From NCBI RefSeq assembly GCF_016757735.1, contig NZ_CP068439.1, positions 372,001 to 436,000 of the forward strand: 64,000 bases of DNA, given 5' to 3'. Each line of letters begins with the position of its first letter. The stretch's first letter is position 1. The stretch is from Aequorivita iocasae (GTDB taxonomy: Bacteria > Bacteroidota > Bacteroidia > Flavobacteriales > Flavobacteriaceae). Of this stretch, positions 18,891-27,776 are shown piece after piece. The position numbers and the translations under genes were made by a program. The notes under the pieces are model-generated. The model had not been told where the DNA came from and did no database searches. It saw nothing but the letters and a program-made list of their open reading frames with translations.

Positions 18891-18898
18891 TATCTTTG
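18891..18898 (+). promoter_or_regulatory. Promoter -7 element (TAtcTTTG) for folE
   Basis: TATCTTTG is an exact TAnnTTTG match, 24 bases before the folE ATG, in a 113-base gap. A near-match to the -33 element (TTTTC) lies about 20 bases upstream. Confidence 0.55.
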
Positions 18899-18922
18899 CA
18901 GGCTTATTACATAATTTATTAG

Positions 18923-19600
18923 ATGGATTTAGAGAAACAACTAAAAGAGATTGAAGCAATGGGGAATGATCACATAGGTAGTTCCACTGAAACGCCTATG
19001 CGCCCTGATGCTTTTGAGCTTAGTGATATTGAAAAAATTGCAAGCATCAAAAAAGACGTTCAAAACATTATGCATACTTTAGGACTCGATCTTAGTGATG
19101 ATAGCTTAAAAGGAACACCTACCCGTGTGGCAAAAATGTTTGTCCAGGAAATTTTTGGTGGGCTTCATCCAGACAGAAGACCCAAAGCCTCTACTTTTGA
19201 AAATAAATACAAGTACCAGGAAATGCTGGTAGAAAAAAATATTACCCTCTACTCTACCTGTGAACACCACTTGTTACCCATTGTCGGAAAAGCACATATT
19301 GCTTATATCTCTAATGGGACGGTAGTGGGACTTTCAAAAATGAATCGGATTGTAGATTACTACGCTAAAAGACCTCAAGTGCAGGAACGGCTTACAATGC
19401 AAATAGTGAAAGAATTACAGCAGGTTTTGGGCACTGAAGACGTAGCTTGTGTTATTGACGCCAAGCACCTTTGCGTCAATTCTCGTGGTATTCGCGATAT
19501 TGACAGCAGTACCGTAACCAGCGAATTTGGCGGTGCTTTTAAAAACGTTGAAACTCGTAGAGAGTTTTTGGATTACATAAAACTTGATACCGAGTTTTAA
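18923..19600 (+). CDS. folE: GTP cyclohydrolase I (type IA)
   Basis: 225 residues. After a variable N-terminal extension of about 40 residues the catalytic domain has [17 protein letters not shown], the zinc-binding [19 protein letters not shown] segment with the Cys-His-His ligands, and [12 protein letters not shown], supplying the second Cys, followed by [10 protein letters not shown]. It converts GTP to dihydroneopterin triphosphate, the first step towards folate. The conserved zinc Cys and His residues mark the type IA enzyme. cysS follows after 44 bases and may be co-transcribed. Confidence 0.96.
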   Translation: MDLEKQLKEIEAMGNDHIGSSTETPMRPDAFELSDIEKIASIKKDVQNIMHTLGLDLSDDSLKGTPTRVAKMFVQEIFGGLHPDRRPKASTFENKYKYQEMLVEKNITLYSTCEHHLLPIVGKAHIAYISNGTVVGLSKMNRIVDYYAKRPQVQERLTMQIVKELQQVLGTEDVACVIDAKHLCVNSRGIRDIDSSTVTSEFGGAFKNVETRREFLDYIKLDTEF

Positions 19601-19644
19601 AAACCGATTCCAAAGGAAAAATCGCTAACCTGAAATCCGAAAAA

Positions 19645-21120
19645 TTGAAACAGCACGAACTTTTTATTTACAATTCCCTTTCAAAAAAGAAAGAAAAATT
19701 CAACCCAATCCACAAAGACGCAGTGGGTATGTACGTTTGCGGCCCTACTGTTTATAGTAATGTGCATTTGGGTAACTGTCGTACCTTCCTTTCGTTTGAT
19801 TTGGTTTTTCGGTATTTAAAACATTTGGGCTACAAAGTACGTTACGTGCGCAATATTACAGATGCTGGCCATCTTGAAAACGATGGAGAAAGTGGTGATG
19901 ACCCAATTCTTAAAAAAGCACGAATTGAGCAATTGGAACCTATGGAAGTGGTTCAAAAATATACGGTAGATTTTCATACCATTATGGCAAAGTTCAATGC
20001 CTTGCCCCCAAGTATTGAACCCACTGCTACAGGCCATATTTATGAGCAAATACATATAGTTGAAAAAATAATTGAAGAAGGTTTTGCTTATGAAAAAAAT
20101 GGCTCCGTTTATTTTGACGTTTTAAAATTCAATGAAACAAACAATTACGGGAAATTGAGCGGAAGGCAACTGGAAGATATGATTTCCAACACCCGTGAGC
20201 TTGCTGCGCAGTCCGACAAGAAAAACCCTCAGGATTTCGCACTTTGGAAGAAAGCTGAACCTCAGCACATTATGCGCTGGCCATCACCTTGGAGCGAAGG
20301 TTTTCCGGGCTGGCACTTGGAATGTACCGCAATGAGTACTAAATACTTAGGCAACCAGTTTGATATTCATGGTGGGGGGATGGACTTAAAATTTCCGCAC
20401 CACGAGTGCGAAATTGCACAAGCAGAAGCATGCAACCACACTTCGCCTGTAAATTATTGGATGCACGCAAACATGCTTACGCTCAACGGTAAAAAAATGT
20501 CAAAATCTACCGGAAACTATATTCTTCCGAACGAAATGTTTACGGGCGAAAACGATATTTTGAGCAAGCCGTTTTCACCAACAGTCACAAAATTTTTTAT
20601 GTACCAAGCCCATTACCGAAGCATACTCGACTTCAGCAGTGAGGCTTTGGAAGCTTCTGAAAAAGGATTTAACCGTTTAATGGATGCCTATAGAATGCTG
20701 AATGAAATTAATACTTCAGAAAAAAGCTCTCTAGATATAAAAAGCTGGGTAAATGCATGCTATGAGGCGATGAATGACGACTTTAACAGTCCTATTTTGA
20801 TTGCGAACCTTTTTGAAGCGGTGAAATTCGTAAATTTATTAAAGGAAGAAAAAGAAACCATTTCCACTGATGATTTGCAATTGCTGAAACATACGATGGA
20901 CGGTTTTCTTTTTGATGTTATGGGCTTGGAAGACAGCGTTTCGGAAAATTCACAGGACGCTGAAAAACTTTCAGCGGCAGTGGAACTTCTTATTCAATTG
21001 AGAAATCAAGCACGCGCCAATAAGGATTTCGCGATGAGCGATAAAATTCGGGATGAGCTTTCGGCAAAAGGTATTCAACTAAAAGATGGAAAAGAAGGAA
21101 CTACCTTTTCCTTAAATTAA
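19645..21120 (+). CDS. cysS: Cysteinyl-tRNA synthetase
   Basis: 491 residues from a TTG start. No ATG or GTG lies upstream in frame before the folE stop, and the N-terminus [19 protein letters not shown] aligns with known CysRS starts. The catalytic domain shows the zinc Cys and HIGH-equivalent region [39 protein letters not shown] (zinc His/Cys) and the KMSKS loop as [10 protein letters not shown]. The C-terminal domain binds the anticodon. It attaches Cys to tRNA-Cys. The unusual start codon may keep expression modest. Confidence 0.96.
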   Translation: MKQHELFIYNSLSKKKEKFNPIHKDAVGMYVCGPTVYSNVHLGNCRTFLSFDLVFRYLKHLGYKVRYVRNITDAGHLENDGESGDDPILKKARIEQLEPMEVVQKYTVDFHTIMAKFNALPPSIEPTATGHIYEQIHIVEKIIEEGFAYEKNGSVYFDVLKFNETNNYGKLSGRQLEDMISNTRELAAQSDKKNPQDFALWKKAEPQHIMRWPSPWSEGFPGWHLECTAMSTKYLGNQFDIHGGGMDLKFPHHECEIAQAEACNHTSPVNYWMHANMLTLNGKKMSKSTGNYILPNEMFTGENDILSKPFSPTVTKFFMYQAHYRSILDFSSEALEASEKGFNRLMDAYRMLNEINTSEKSSLDIKSWVNACYEAMNDDFNSPILIANLFEAVKFVNLLKEEKETISTDDLQLLKHTMDGFLFDVMGLEDSVSENSQDAEKLSAAVELLIQLRNQARANKDFAMSDKIRDELSAKGIQLKDGKEGTTFSLN

Positions 21121-21127
21121 ATTTTAC

Positions 21128-21361
21128 GTGAAAAATATACTTACATACCCTTTTGTTTTATTGATAAAAGGGTATCAACTTTTTATTTCTCCACTATTGC
21201 CATCAAGCTGTCGTTACACCCCTAGTTGTTCACATTATGCCGTGCAAGCTCTGCAAACACATGGTTTGCTAAAAGGTGGTTGGCTGGCAGCAAAACGCAT
21301 TGCAAGTTGCAATCCTTGGGGTGGCTCTGGCTATGATTCAGTTCCACCCAAAAACAAATAA
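21128..21361 (+). CDS. yidD: Membrane protein insertion efficiency factor YidD
   Basis: 77 residues from a GTG start, 7 bases after cysS. It has the short hydrophobic N-terminus and the family motif [17 protein letters not shown] with three Cys, followed by [24 protein letters not shown]. YidD is a small membrane-associated protein that assists YidC in inserting inner-membrane proteins. It usually neighbours yidC/rnpA; here it follows cysS and precedes lgt instead. Confidence 0.93.
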   Translation: MKNILTYPFVLLIKGYQLFISPLLPSSCRYTPSCSHYAVQALQTHGLLKGGWLAAKRIASCNPWGGSGYDSVPPKNK

Positions 21362-21368
21362 TAATATG

Positions 21369-21401
21369 TTTGAAATTACTTTTTCGCTTTTAGTATCTTT
21401 A
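21369..21401 (+). promoter_or_regulatory. Promoter for lgt (TTTG-N21-TAtcTTTa)
   Basis: TTTG at 21369-21372 and TATCTTTA at 21394-21401 are separated by 21 bases, close to the Bacteroidota -33/-7 arrangement, with the ATG of lgt 24 bases further on. Confidence 0.55.
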
Positions 21402-21424
21402 CGCTGCTTAATAAAACACCCGCT

Positions 21425-22354
21425 ATGCAATATTTAAGTTTTACCTGGAATCCTTCAGAAGGGATTGATCTTGGTTTTTTTATGATCCGTTTCTACAGCT
21501 TGATGTTTGTAGTAGCATTTACGCTTGGGTGGATTCTCACCAAAAAGATTTACGAACGCGAAGAACTGGCGCAAGAAAAACTGGACAGCCTTTTTATCTA
21601 TATGGTTGTAGCTGTTTTGGTGGGCGCACGGTTGGGCCACGTTATATTTTACCAGCCCGAGCTTTTTGTGGAAGACCCGCTTTCGGTATTTCTTCCTATT
21701 AGTACAGTTCCAGAATTCGAGTTTACTGGTTTTCAGGGTCTTGCCAGCCACGGCGCAGCTATTGCCATCCTCATTGCCATGTATTATTATACAAAAAACG
21801 TAATAAAAAAACCTTTTTTGTGGATCATGGATCGTATTGTTATTGCCGTAGCCGCTGGGGGAACTTTTGTGCGTATCGGCAATTTTATGAATTCTGAAAT
21901 AATAGGAAAGCCTTCAGGAGATTTCCCATTGGGTGTTCGTTTTGTTCACGAAGGCATTCGGAAACAAGAAGCAGTTCAAGCAACCGGAATTCAAAACCCA
22001 AATAAGGCATATGACGCTATTGTAAATAATCCACAGTTTTCGGAATTGCTGAATTCCATTCCTTTCCGCCATCCCGCACAACTTTATGAAGCAGCCGGTT
22101 ATGTGATTGTTTTTTTGGTTTGCTGGTATCTTTATTGGAAAACCGAACGCAGAAAACAGATTGGTTACATTTTTGGAGTGTTTTTGATCCTTCTTTTTAT
22201 GGTTCGTTTCTTGGTGGAATTTGTAAAAGAAAGCCAAGGTGGGTTTGAATCTGTACTTGGGTTACTTTCCACGGGACAATGGCTTAGCATACCTTTCATA
22301 CTTGCAGGAATCTACATCATGTGGAAAGCTTCAAAAAAACCAATGATTGAATAA
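21425..22354 (+). CDS. lgt: Prolipoprotein diacylglyceryl transferase
   Basis: 309 residues with about seven membrane spans. Family signatures include the N-terminal IRFYSLMFVVAFTLGW, VLVGARLGHVIFYQPE, the FQGLASHGAAIAI loop with the essential His, and the Lgt signature VRIGNFMNSEIIGKPS. The enzyme transfers diacylglycerol from phosphatidylglycerol to the lipobox Cys of prolipoproteins at the inner membrane. This window encodes several substrates (for example at 16216, 22429, 27761 and 40860). It has its own promoter and is followed 74 bases later by a lipoprotein gene. Confidence 0.95.
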   Translation: MQYLSFTWNPSEGIDLGFFMIRFYSLMFVVAFTLGWILTKKIYEREELAQEKLDSLFIYMVVAVLVGARLGHVIFYQPELFVEDPLSVFLPISTVPEFEFTGFQGLASHGAAIAILIAMYYYTKNVIKKPFLWIMDRIVIAVAAGGTFVRIGNFMNSEIIGKPSGDFPLGVRFVHEGIRKQEAVQATGIQNPNKAYDAIVNNPQFSELLNSIPFRHPAQLYEAAGYVIVFLVCWYLYWKTERRKQIGYIFGVFLILLFMVRFLVEFVKESQGGFESVLGLLSTGQWLSIPFILAGIYIMWKASKKPMIE

Positions 22355-22428
22355 AAATAAGGCCCATAATTCACGAATCTATTTTTAAAAAAATCATTTG
22401 CGAATTACCGGCAATAATATCTTCAAGA

Positions 22429-22926
22429 ATGAAAAAAATACTTATTTCCGCCGTACTTGCTGCGTCAATTCTTTCATTTTATAACTGTAAGGATAGTTCT
22501 ACTTCAGAGAATAAAAGCCTTACCAAAGAAATTACTTTTACCAAAGAAGGTGAGCTTCAGCTTTTTAAGGCGGAAAACGATTCCCTTATAGCTAGGCTGA
22601 ATATTGAAATTGCCGATGACGAATATTCAACCCAAACCGGGCTTATGTACCGCCATTCCATGGCTGAGGACCAAGCGATGCTTTTTATTTTCAATACCAT
22701 GCAGCCACGCTCCTTTTATATGAAGAACACGGAAATACCTCTGGATATTATCTATCTGAATGCAGACAAGCAAATTGTAAGTATTCAAAAAAACGCCAAA
22801 CCATTTGATGAATCTTCACTGCCTTCCGAAGCTCCCTCGCAATATGTTTTGGAAGTAAATGCAGGCCTTGCAGATAAATGGAAACTTGAAAAAGGCGACA
22901 AGATTTCTTTTAGCAGAAATAATTAA
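22429..22926 (+). CDS. DUF192 family lipoprotein
   Basis: 165 residues. The signal peptide ends in a lipobox-like SFYNC (Cys20). The DUF192 domain covers the rest, with the recognisable TQTGLMYRHSMAEDQAMLFIF, MQPRSFYMKNTEIPLDIIYL and YVLEVNAGLADKWKLEKGD segments. DUF192 is widespread and of unknown function; the fold is a small beta barrel. The protein should be attached to a membrane facing the periplasm. A strong terminator follows immediately. Confidence 0.92.
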   Translation: MKKILISAVLAASILSFYNCKDSSTSENKSLTKEITFTKEGELQLFKAENDSLIARLNIEIADDEYSTQTGLMYRHSMAEDQAMLFIFNTMQPRSFYMKNTEIPLDIIYLNADKQIVSIQKNAKPFDESSLPSEAPSQYVLEVNAGLADKWKLEKGDKISFSRNN

Positions 22927-22945
22927 TTTCTAATAAATTTTATGC

Positions 22946-22980
22946 AAAAAAAGACCTTTCCAAGTTGGAAAGGTCTTTTT
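22946..22980. terminator. Bidirectional intrinsic terminator
   Basis: A-run, perfect stem GACCTTTCC/GGAAAGGTC with loop AAGTT, then a T-run. It lies between the DUF192 gene and the convergent secDF and can serve both strands. Confidence 0.88.
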
Positions 22981-23003
22981 GTATAACTTCAAAAGATTTA
23001 AAA

Positions 23004-26000
23004 TTACGCCTCTAAAGCAGGGTCAACTTCTTCTTTCTTATCAATTAAATCCTCCACTTTTTTACGTTTCACCGTATCATACATAATAGGTGTCGCGATG
23101 AACAATGATGAGTAAGTACCTACTATAATACCTACAATTATTGCGAATAAAAGGCCACGGATAGATTCCGCGCCAAGGAAGAACATACTTAACAACACAA
23201 TAAGTGTGGTGAAAGAGGTATTCAATGTCCTACTTAAAGTGCTGCTCAAAGCCACATCAATAATACGGTTCATCTTCCAGCTTGGGTGTTCACCAAAGTA
23301 TTCACGAATACGGTCAAATACAATTACCGTATCGTTCAATGAGTATCCAATAACCGTAAGTATCGCCGCAATAAATGCCTGGTCAATCTCCATGCTGAAA
23401 GGCATAAACTTGTAAGTTAGTGAGAATACCCCAAGTACAATAAGCACATCGTGGAATACGGCCGCAACCGCCCCCAAACTAAATTGCCATCTTCTAAAAC
23501 GCAGCAAGATGTAAAGGAAAACCACAACCAATGAACCAAATACGGCCCAGAAGGAATCTTTCTTAATGTCATCTGCAATGGTAGGGCTCACTTTGTAGTA
23601 TTCCATTCTACCGATGTTTTTTCCTTCGCGATCGCCCACAAAGTCTTCGTAGGTCATATCTGCAGGCATATCTTTTTTAACGGTTTCAAAAACCATTCGC
23701 TCTATTTCTTCGTCAACCTCAGTTCCAGTTTCATCAACTTTATACTTGGTTGTAATCTTCAACTGGTTGTCGCCACCATAGGTTTTTGCTTCAGCACTTC
23801 CAAAAGTTTCTATAAGATTGTTCTGGATTTCCTGTGAATTTACATCCTTAGCAAAGCGAACGGTATAGGTTCGTCCACCCACAAAGTCAACACCTTGGTT
23901 TAGGCCATTGAAAAACAATGAAGAAACGCTTATCAAAATCATAATTGCAGAAATAACGTAGGCCATTTTGCGCTTCTTTAAAAAGGAAACGTGAACGTTT
24001 GTGAAAAGATTCTTTGTAAGTGAAGTAGCACATGGCAAGGACTTGCCGTTTTTCGTATAACTGTCAATAAACAATCTTGTAATAAAAATTGCCGTAAACA
24101 ATGAAGTGGCAATACCTATCAATAATGTAGTTGCAAATCCTTGAATTGGACCTGTTCCGAAAACCAAAAGAATCAAACCAGTTAAACCGGTGGTAATGTT
24201 TGCATCAAGAATAGAAGACAATGCATTGTTGAAACCATCTTTAATGGCATCTTTCTGCGCCTTCCCTTTTGCAAGCTCTTCCTTAATCCTTTCAAAAATA
24301 AGTACATTCGCATCTACCGACATACCTATAGTCAATACAATACCCGCAATACCAGGAAGCGTTAGCACGGCACCAAGACCCGCCAAAATTCCAAAGATGA
24401 AAAGAATATTCACCAACAAAGCAACGTCAGCAAAAACACCCGCTCTTCCATAATAGCCTATCATCCATAAAAGCACAATGAAAAGTGCAATTACGAAGGA
24501 CATAACCCCACTGTTTATAGCTTCGTGACCCAAAGTAGGACCTACCACCTCACCCTGGATAATTTCAGCCGAAGCAGGCAGTTTACCAGCGCGAAGCACA
24601 TTTGCCAAATCCTGACCTTCATTTACCGTAAAGTCACCTGAAATTTGGCTACGTCCACCAGCAATAGGGCCAGAGGTTACACCCGGCGCAGAGTACACAA
24701 TATTATCAAGCACAATAGCAATCTGGCTCTGGTTTTCATAAGCATTACCAGTCATCTGTTCCCACACCTTGGCACCTTGGCCATTCATTTGCATAGATAC
24801 CACTACGCGGCTCAAGTTGTCGTATTCCTGTCTTGCATCTACAACTACACTTCCCCCAAGTGGCGGAACATTGTCGCGGTTCGCTTTTAGTGCATAAAGA
24901 GCCGTTATTTCTTCGCCATTCAACTGCTCGCTAATTTCTGGCAAGCCCCAAACAAACTTTGCATAACGCAAATCATTCGGTAAAAGTGATTTTATCTGTG
25001 GGTTGCGAAAATAGTCATTGATAACTGAAGTATCTTTTAATCTAAAGGTAGCAATTACAGGGCTACCTTGATTTCCCAAAGAAACCATTTTGGAAAGAAT
25101 TGGGTTCGCTTTGTTATCATCCACAAGTGAATCATTAACGTCTTGACCCCCCAATAGTTTGCTCACGTCATCTTCTTCCGTTTTTGAAGAATCTGCAACT
25201 GCTTCAGTAGTATCTGCAGTTTTCACCGTTTCAGAAGCTGATTGTGCCATAGCTATTTCACCTGCTTTGGCATCGGCAGCTTGAAGGAAACCTGCTATTT
25301 CCTCAAATTTATAAACATCCCAGAATTCAAGTTGGGCAGTACTTTGAAGTAATTTTTTTACCCTATCCACATCTTTTGCCCCTGGAAGCTCCACAAGTAT
25401 TCTTGCAGATTTTCCCAATCGCTGGATGTTTGGCTGGGTTACCCCAAACTTATCGATACGCTTTCTTAAAACTTCAAAGGCAGAGGTAATGGACTCATCA
25501 ATTTTCTGCTCAATAACTGGTTTTACTTGCTCATTGGTCATCCCAATCTCTATCACATCTTCCAAATTCTTGTTGAAGAAAATATCTGGAGAGGCAAGTT
25601 CATTTTCACCAGGAAGGGCTTCAAAAGCCTTAAAGAAAGATTCCAAGTAAGTATCCTGGCTGTTTTTCTGAAGCTCTTTTGCATTTTCCAACGCTTGGTT
25701 GAATGCAGGATCTTTGGTATTGTTTGCAAGACCTTTCAATATATCCTTTACGGAAACTTCCAGAATTACGTTAATCCCCCCTTTAAGGTCAAGACCTTTA
25801 TTAAGCTCTTTTTCCTTAGCGGTATTGTAATCTATCCCCAAGAATACTGGGTTATTGGCCACAGAGTCCAGATAACGCGCTTCTGCGTTGTCACGTTCGT
25901 GGGGTTGGTCTTCTGAAAATTTGCTGTTCGCAAATTCCTTCGCGCTATCTTCTACTTTATTCGCTACGAACGTAAAAGAAAGTTGGTAAATACTCACCAA

Positions 26001-26045
26001 TCCAAATAGGATGGCAAATACGGTAACTAGTCCTTTGTTTTGCAT
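23004..26045 (-). CDS. secDF: Protein translocase subunit SecDF (fusion)
   Basis: 1013 residues joining SecD (about 1-640) and SecF (about 665-1000) in one chain. SecD features include GLDLKGGINVILEV, the P1 periplasmic domain, and the membrane block with EGQDLANVLRAGKLPA and SVDANVLIFERIKEEL. SecF features include NQGVDFVGGRTY and GYSLNDTVIVFDRIRE, followed by SRTLNTSFTTL. SecDF uses the proton gradient to pull exported proteins through SecYEG. Fusion forms are common in Bacteroidota. A low-complexity acidic insert (about 265-300, TVKTADTTEAVADSSKTEE) interrupts the first periplasmic domain. Confidence 0.96.
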   Translation of the reverse strand: MQNKGLVTVFAILFGLVSIYQLSFTFVANKVEDSAKEFANSKFSEDQPHERDNAEARYLDSVANNPVFLGIDYNTAKEKELNKGLDLKGGINVILEVSVKDILKGLANNTKDPAFNQALENAKELQKNSQDTYLESFFKAFEALPGENELASPDIFFNKNLEDVIEIGMTNEQVKPVIEQKIDESITSAFEVLRKRIDKFGVTQPNIQRLGKSARILVELPGAKDVDRVKKLLQSTAQLEFWDVYKFEEIAGFLQAADAKAGEIAMAQSASETVKTADTTEAVADSSKTEEDDVSKLLGGQDVNDSLVDDNKANPILSKMVSLGNQGSPVIATFRLKDTSVINDYFRNPQIKSLLPNDLRYAKFVWGLPEISEQLNGEEITALYALKANRDNVPPLGGSVVVDARQEYDNLSRVVVSMQMNGQGAKVWEQMTGNAYENQSQIAIVLDNIVYSAPGVTSGPIAGGRSQISGDFTVNEGQDLANVLRAGKLPASAEIIQGEVVGPTLGHEAINSGVMSFVIALFIVLLWMIGYYGRAGVFADVALLVNILFIFGILAGLGAVLTLPGIAGIVLTIGMSVDANVLIFERIKEELAKGKAQKDAIKDGFNNALSSILDANITTGLTGLILLVFGTGPIQGFATTLLIGIATSLFTAIFITRLFIDSYTKNGKSLPCATSLTKNLFTNVHVSFLKKRKMAYVISAIMILISVSSLFFNGLNQGVDFVGGRTYTVRFAKDVNSQEIQNNLIETFGSAEAKTYGGDNQLKITTKYKVDETGTEVDEEIERMVFETVKKDMPADMTYEDFVGDREGKNIGRMEYYKVSPTIADDIKKDSFWAVFGSLVVVFLYILLRFRRWQFSLGAVAAVFHDVLIVLGVFSLTYKFMPFSMEIDQAFIAAILTVIGYSLNDTVIVFDRIREYFGEHPSWKMNRIIDVALSSTLSRTLNTSFTTLIVLLSMFFLGAESIRGLLFAIIVGIIVGTYSSLFIATPIMYDTVKRKKVEDLIDKKEEVDPALEA

Positions 26046-26081
26046 GTTTATGTTTTTTGGTCAGATTTTTTTATAATCGCG

Positions 26082-26112
26082 CAAATATATGATTTGCAGC
26101 AATATCTGACAA
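26082..26112 (-). promoter_or_regulatory. Promoter for secDF (TTG-N20-TATATTTG)
   Basis: On the minus strand TTG at 26112-26110 and TATATTTG at 26089-26082 are 20 bases apart, matching the Bacteroidota consensus. The secDF ATG follows about 37 bases later. Confidence 0.65.
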
Positions 26113-26221
26113 TTATCGTGATTGTTTAAAAATTATTTTTTTGGCTTCGGAAATATCTGAGCCAAAATAATTGTTTAACCTGAAATAATTTTTCAGCTTA
26201 AAAATTTAATGGAAAGATTTT

Positions 26222-26836
26222 TTAAGATAAGGGGCCGGCACGCACCTCTGGTATTTTATGTGAAGCAGTATCTATTAAAAGCGAAATACTGCGATAGTTT
26301 TTAAAAGCAACATTTCCAAAGCATTTTTTAAAACTGAAAGTGGCTTCGGGAACACCCAAAGACATTATTGGATTTAAATATTGATCTGTTGTAGATTTAA
26401 TCTCTACAGGCAATCCTTGAAATCCAAGATCAATTCTTGAGTCTTTTTGGATTTTAAGGACATTTACTTGGTAGGCATTAGGATTTTCTGCGGAAGGAAA
26501 TTCAGCAGGAACATCTGTATTGCCACCAGACGTACTGCACGATTGAAAGTGAATAGGCGCCGCAAAGAGGTTTTTAATAATTGCAATATCTTTGGCGCTG
26601 TAATAGGTAACCTTTAGTGTTCCGTTTTGTATTTCAGATATTTGAAAATCTTCAACCCCAATTGATTTTAATTGGCTCGTAATATTGGAAATAGCTTGTT
26701 TGGCCTCAACTTCACTAACGGAGTTTGTGTGAAACTGTACCACAATTTCCTGATTGGGAAGGGTAGATTGCTCCCAGCTTACACCCACAAAAGCAAGGGC
26801 TATTAATAATAAGGGTATATACCATTTACAGTTCAC
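26222..26836 (-). CDS. Membrane-anchored hypothetical protein
   Basis: 204 residues from a GTG at 26836; the frame is open further upstream, but that part would run through the terminator hairpin and has no protein-like composition. One N-terminal hydrophobic segment (CKWYIPLLLIALAFVGV) is followed by a soluble periplasmic domain whose first part (EVEAKQAISNITSQLKSIGV, then GTLKVTYYSAKD) resembles a ferredoxin-like alpha/beta fold. I do not recognise the family. The GTG lies 4 bases after a perfect TATATTTG element, so the mRNA may be leaderless. It lies just downstream of the copper locus, separated from it by a terminator. Confidence 0.7.
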   Translation of the reverse strand: MNCKWYIPLLLIALAFVGVSWEQSTLPNQEIVVQFHTNSVSEVEAKQAISNITSQLKSIGVEDFQISEIQNGTLKVTYYSAKDIAIIKNLFAAPIHFQSCSTSGGNTDVPAEFPSAENPNAYQVNVLKIQKDSRIDLGFQGLPVEIKSTTDQYLNPIMSLGVPEATFSFKKCFGNVAFKNYRSISLLIDTASHKIPEVRAGPLS

Positions 26837-26840
26837 GCGC

Positions 26841-26848
26841 CAAATATA
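26841..26848 (-). promoter_or_regulatory. -7 element TATATTTG directly before a GTG start
   Basis: Minus-strand TATATTTG is followed by GCGC and then the GTG start of the gene ending at 26222. Transcription normally begins a few bases after this element, so little or no leader is possible. The same TATATTTG-N4-GTG arrangement occurs at 30276-30262. Confidence 0.5.
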
Positions 26849-26854
26849 AAAAAA

Positions 26855-26880
26855 TAAAGACTGTATTGCTACAGTCTTTA
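26855..26880 (-). terminator. Hairpin terminator of the copper locus
   Basis: A perfect 11-base stem TAAAGACTGTA/TACAGTCTTTA with a 4-base loop lies after the stop of the Met/His-rich lipoprotein gene. Read on the minus strand it is followed by a T-run, as expected of an intrinsic terminator. Confidence 0.8.
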
Positions 26881-26906
26881 AACAATATAAAAAACAATTC
26901 AAAAAT

Positions 26907-27761
26907 TTAGAACTCCAGTTCAAAATAAAGACTACTCTCAGGGTTTGCCTCCGTTACGTCCTCGCCCTTTAAAATTTCTCCATTTGCGTTCAACAGCTTC
27001 AAATTGATTCTCCAATACCCCGTCATGGTTAAGGACAGCTTTCCATCATACATTTTTGTTGCTGAACTATAAGTCATATCTTCATTGTTTGGCGAACTGT
27101 GGTTGCCCATACCGGGCATTCGTGGATCCACCGTTATTTTGAAGTTTTCAACTATTGGAAAACTCATCATATTCTCCATTTTGTAAAGTACGGCCTGTAA
27201 ATCGTTCACTGCTACTTTTGGATCTTTTGGATTCACATAAGCCAAAACATAACGGGTATCATCGCTGCCCATAAATACTTGAGTCTTGTTAAGTTCATCT
27301 GTTGGTAGCGAAACAGCTACCCGAAGGGCCTCCTCCTTTTGTTGCCCATTTAGGGAATAATTAAACACCACCTCCCAATATTCGGTGTCGTTACTGGCCA
27401 TCTGAAAAACAATATGCCCTTTGTAAACGGTACTTTCATCAGTATTGGTCAACATACTGTGCGGTGCGGAATGTTGCATCGTTTCCATATGCATTATTGG
27501 CATCCAGTTAGGCGCAGCATTTGCAACATAGGTATCACTGGCAAGGTTTTTTATTCTAATCAAAATTTCATTGTAACCTACTTCAAGGTTTTGCTTTTCT
27601 GAATAAATCTGAACGGTGTGGTCTGCAGCAGGAATTTCATAAATCATTGTCAAGCCTTCGACTGGATTTTGCTCCACAGTAGGATTTTCATCCTCACTTG
27701 AACAGCTTACAAATGAAACGGATAGAAAAAATATTGCCAATATATATTTTAGTGTTTTCAT
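26907..27761 (-). CDS. Met/His-rich lipoprotein, probable copper-binding partner of the TonB receptor
   Basis: 284 residues. The lipoprotein signal ends VSFVSC (Cys20). The domain from about 30 to 130 has the look of a YtkA/FixH-type beta-sandwich and carries a dense ligand cluster, WMPIMHMETMQHSAPHSM (residues 86-103: Met87, Met90, His91, Met92, Met95, His97, His101, Met103). A second half repeats the theme with DPRMPGMGNHSSPN (Met215, Met218, His221). Met/His clusters of this kind bind Cu(I)/Cu(II) in periplasmic copper proteins. It follows the TonB receptor by 15 bases in the same operon. Copper binding is inferred from residues and context. Confidence 0.8.
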   Translation of the reverse strand: MKTLKYILAIFFLSVSFVSCSSEDENPTVEQNPVEGLTMIYEIPAADHTVQIYSEKQNLEVGYNEILIRIKNLASDTYVANAAPNWMPIMHMETMQHSAPHSMLTNTDESTVYKGHIVFQMASNDTEYWEVVFNYSLNGQQKEEALRVAVSLPTDELNKTQVFMGSDDTRYVLAYVNPKDPKVAVNDLQAVLYKMENMMSFPIVENFKITVDPRMPGMGNHSSPNNEDMTYSSATKMYDGKLSLTMTGYWRINLKLLNANGEILKGEDVTEANPESSLYFELEF

Positions 27762-27776
27762 AATTTTTATTATTTA

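Noticed and set aside
26837-26923. Longer form of the unknown gene starting at 26923
   Set aside because: This part would be translated through the terminator hairpin and overlap the lipoprotein gene; the GTG at 26836 opens a normal membrane anchor.
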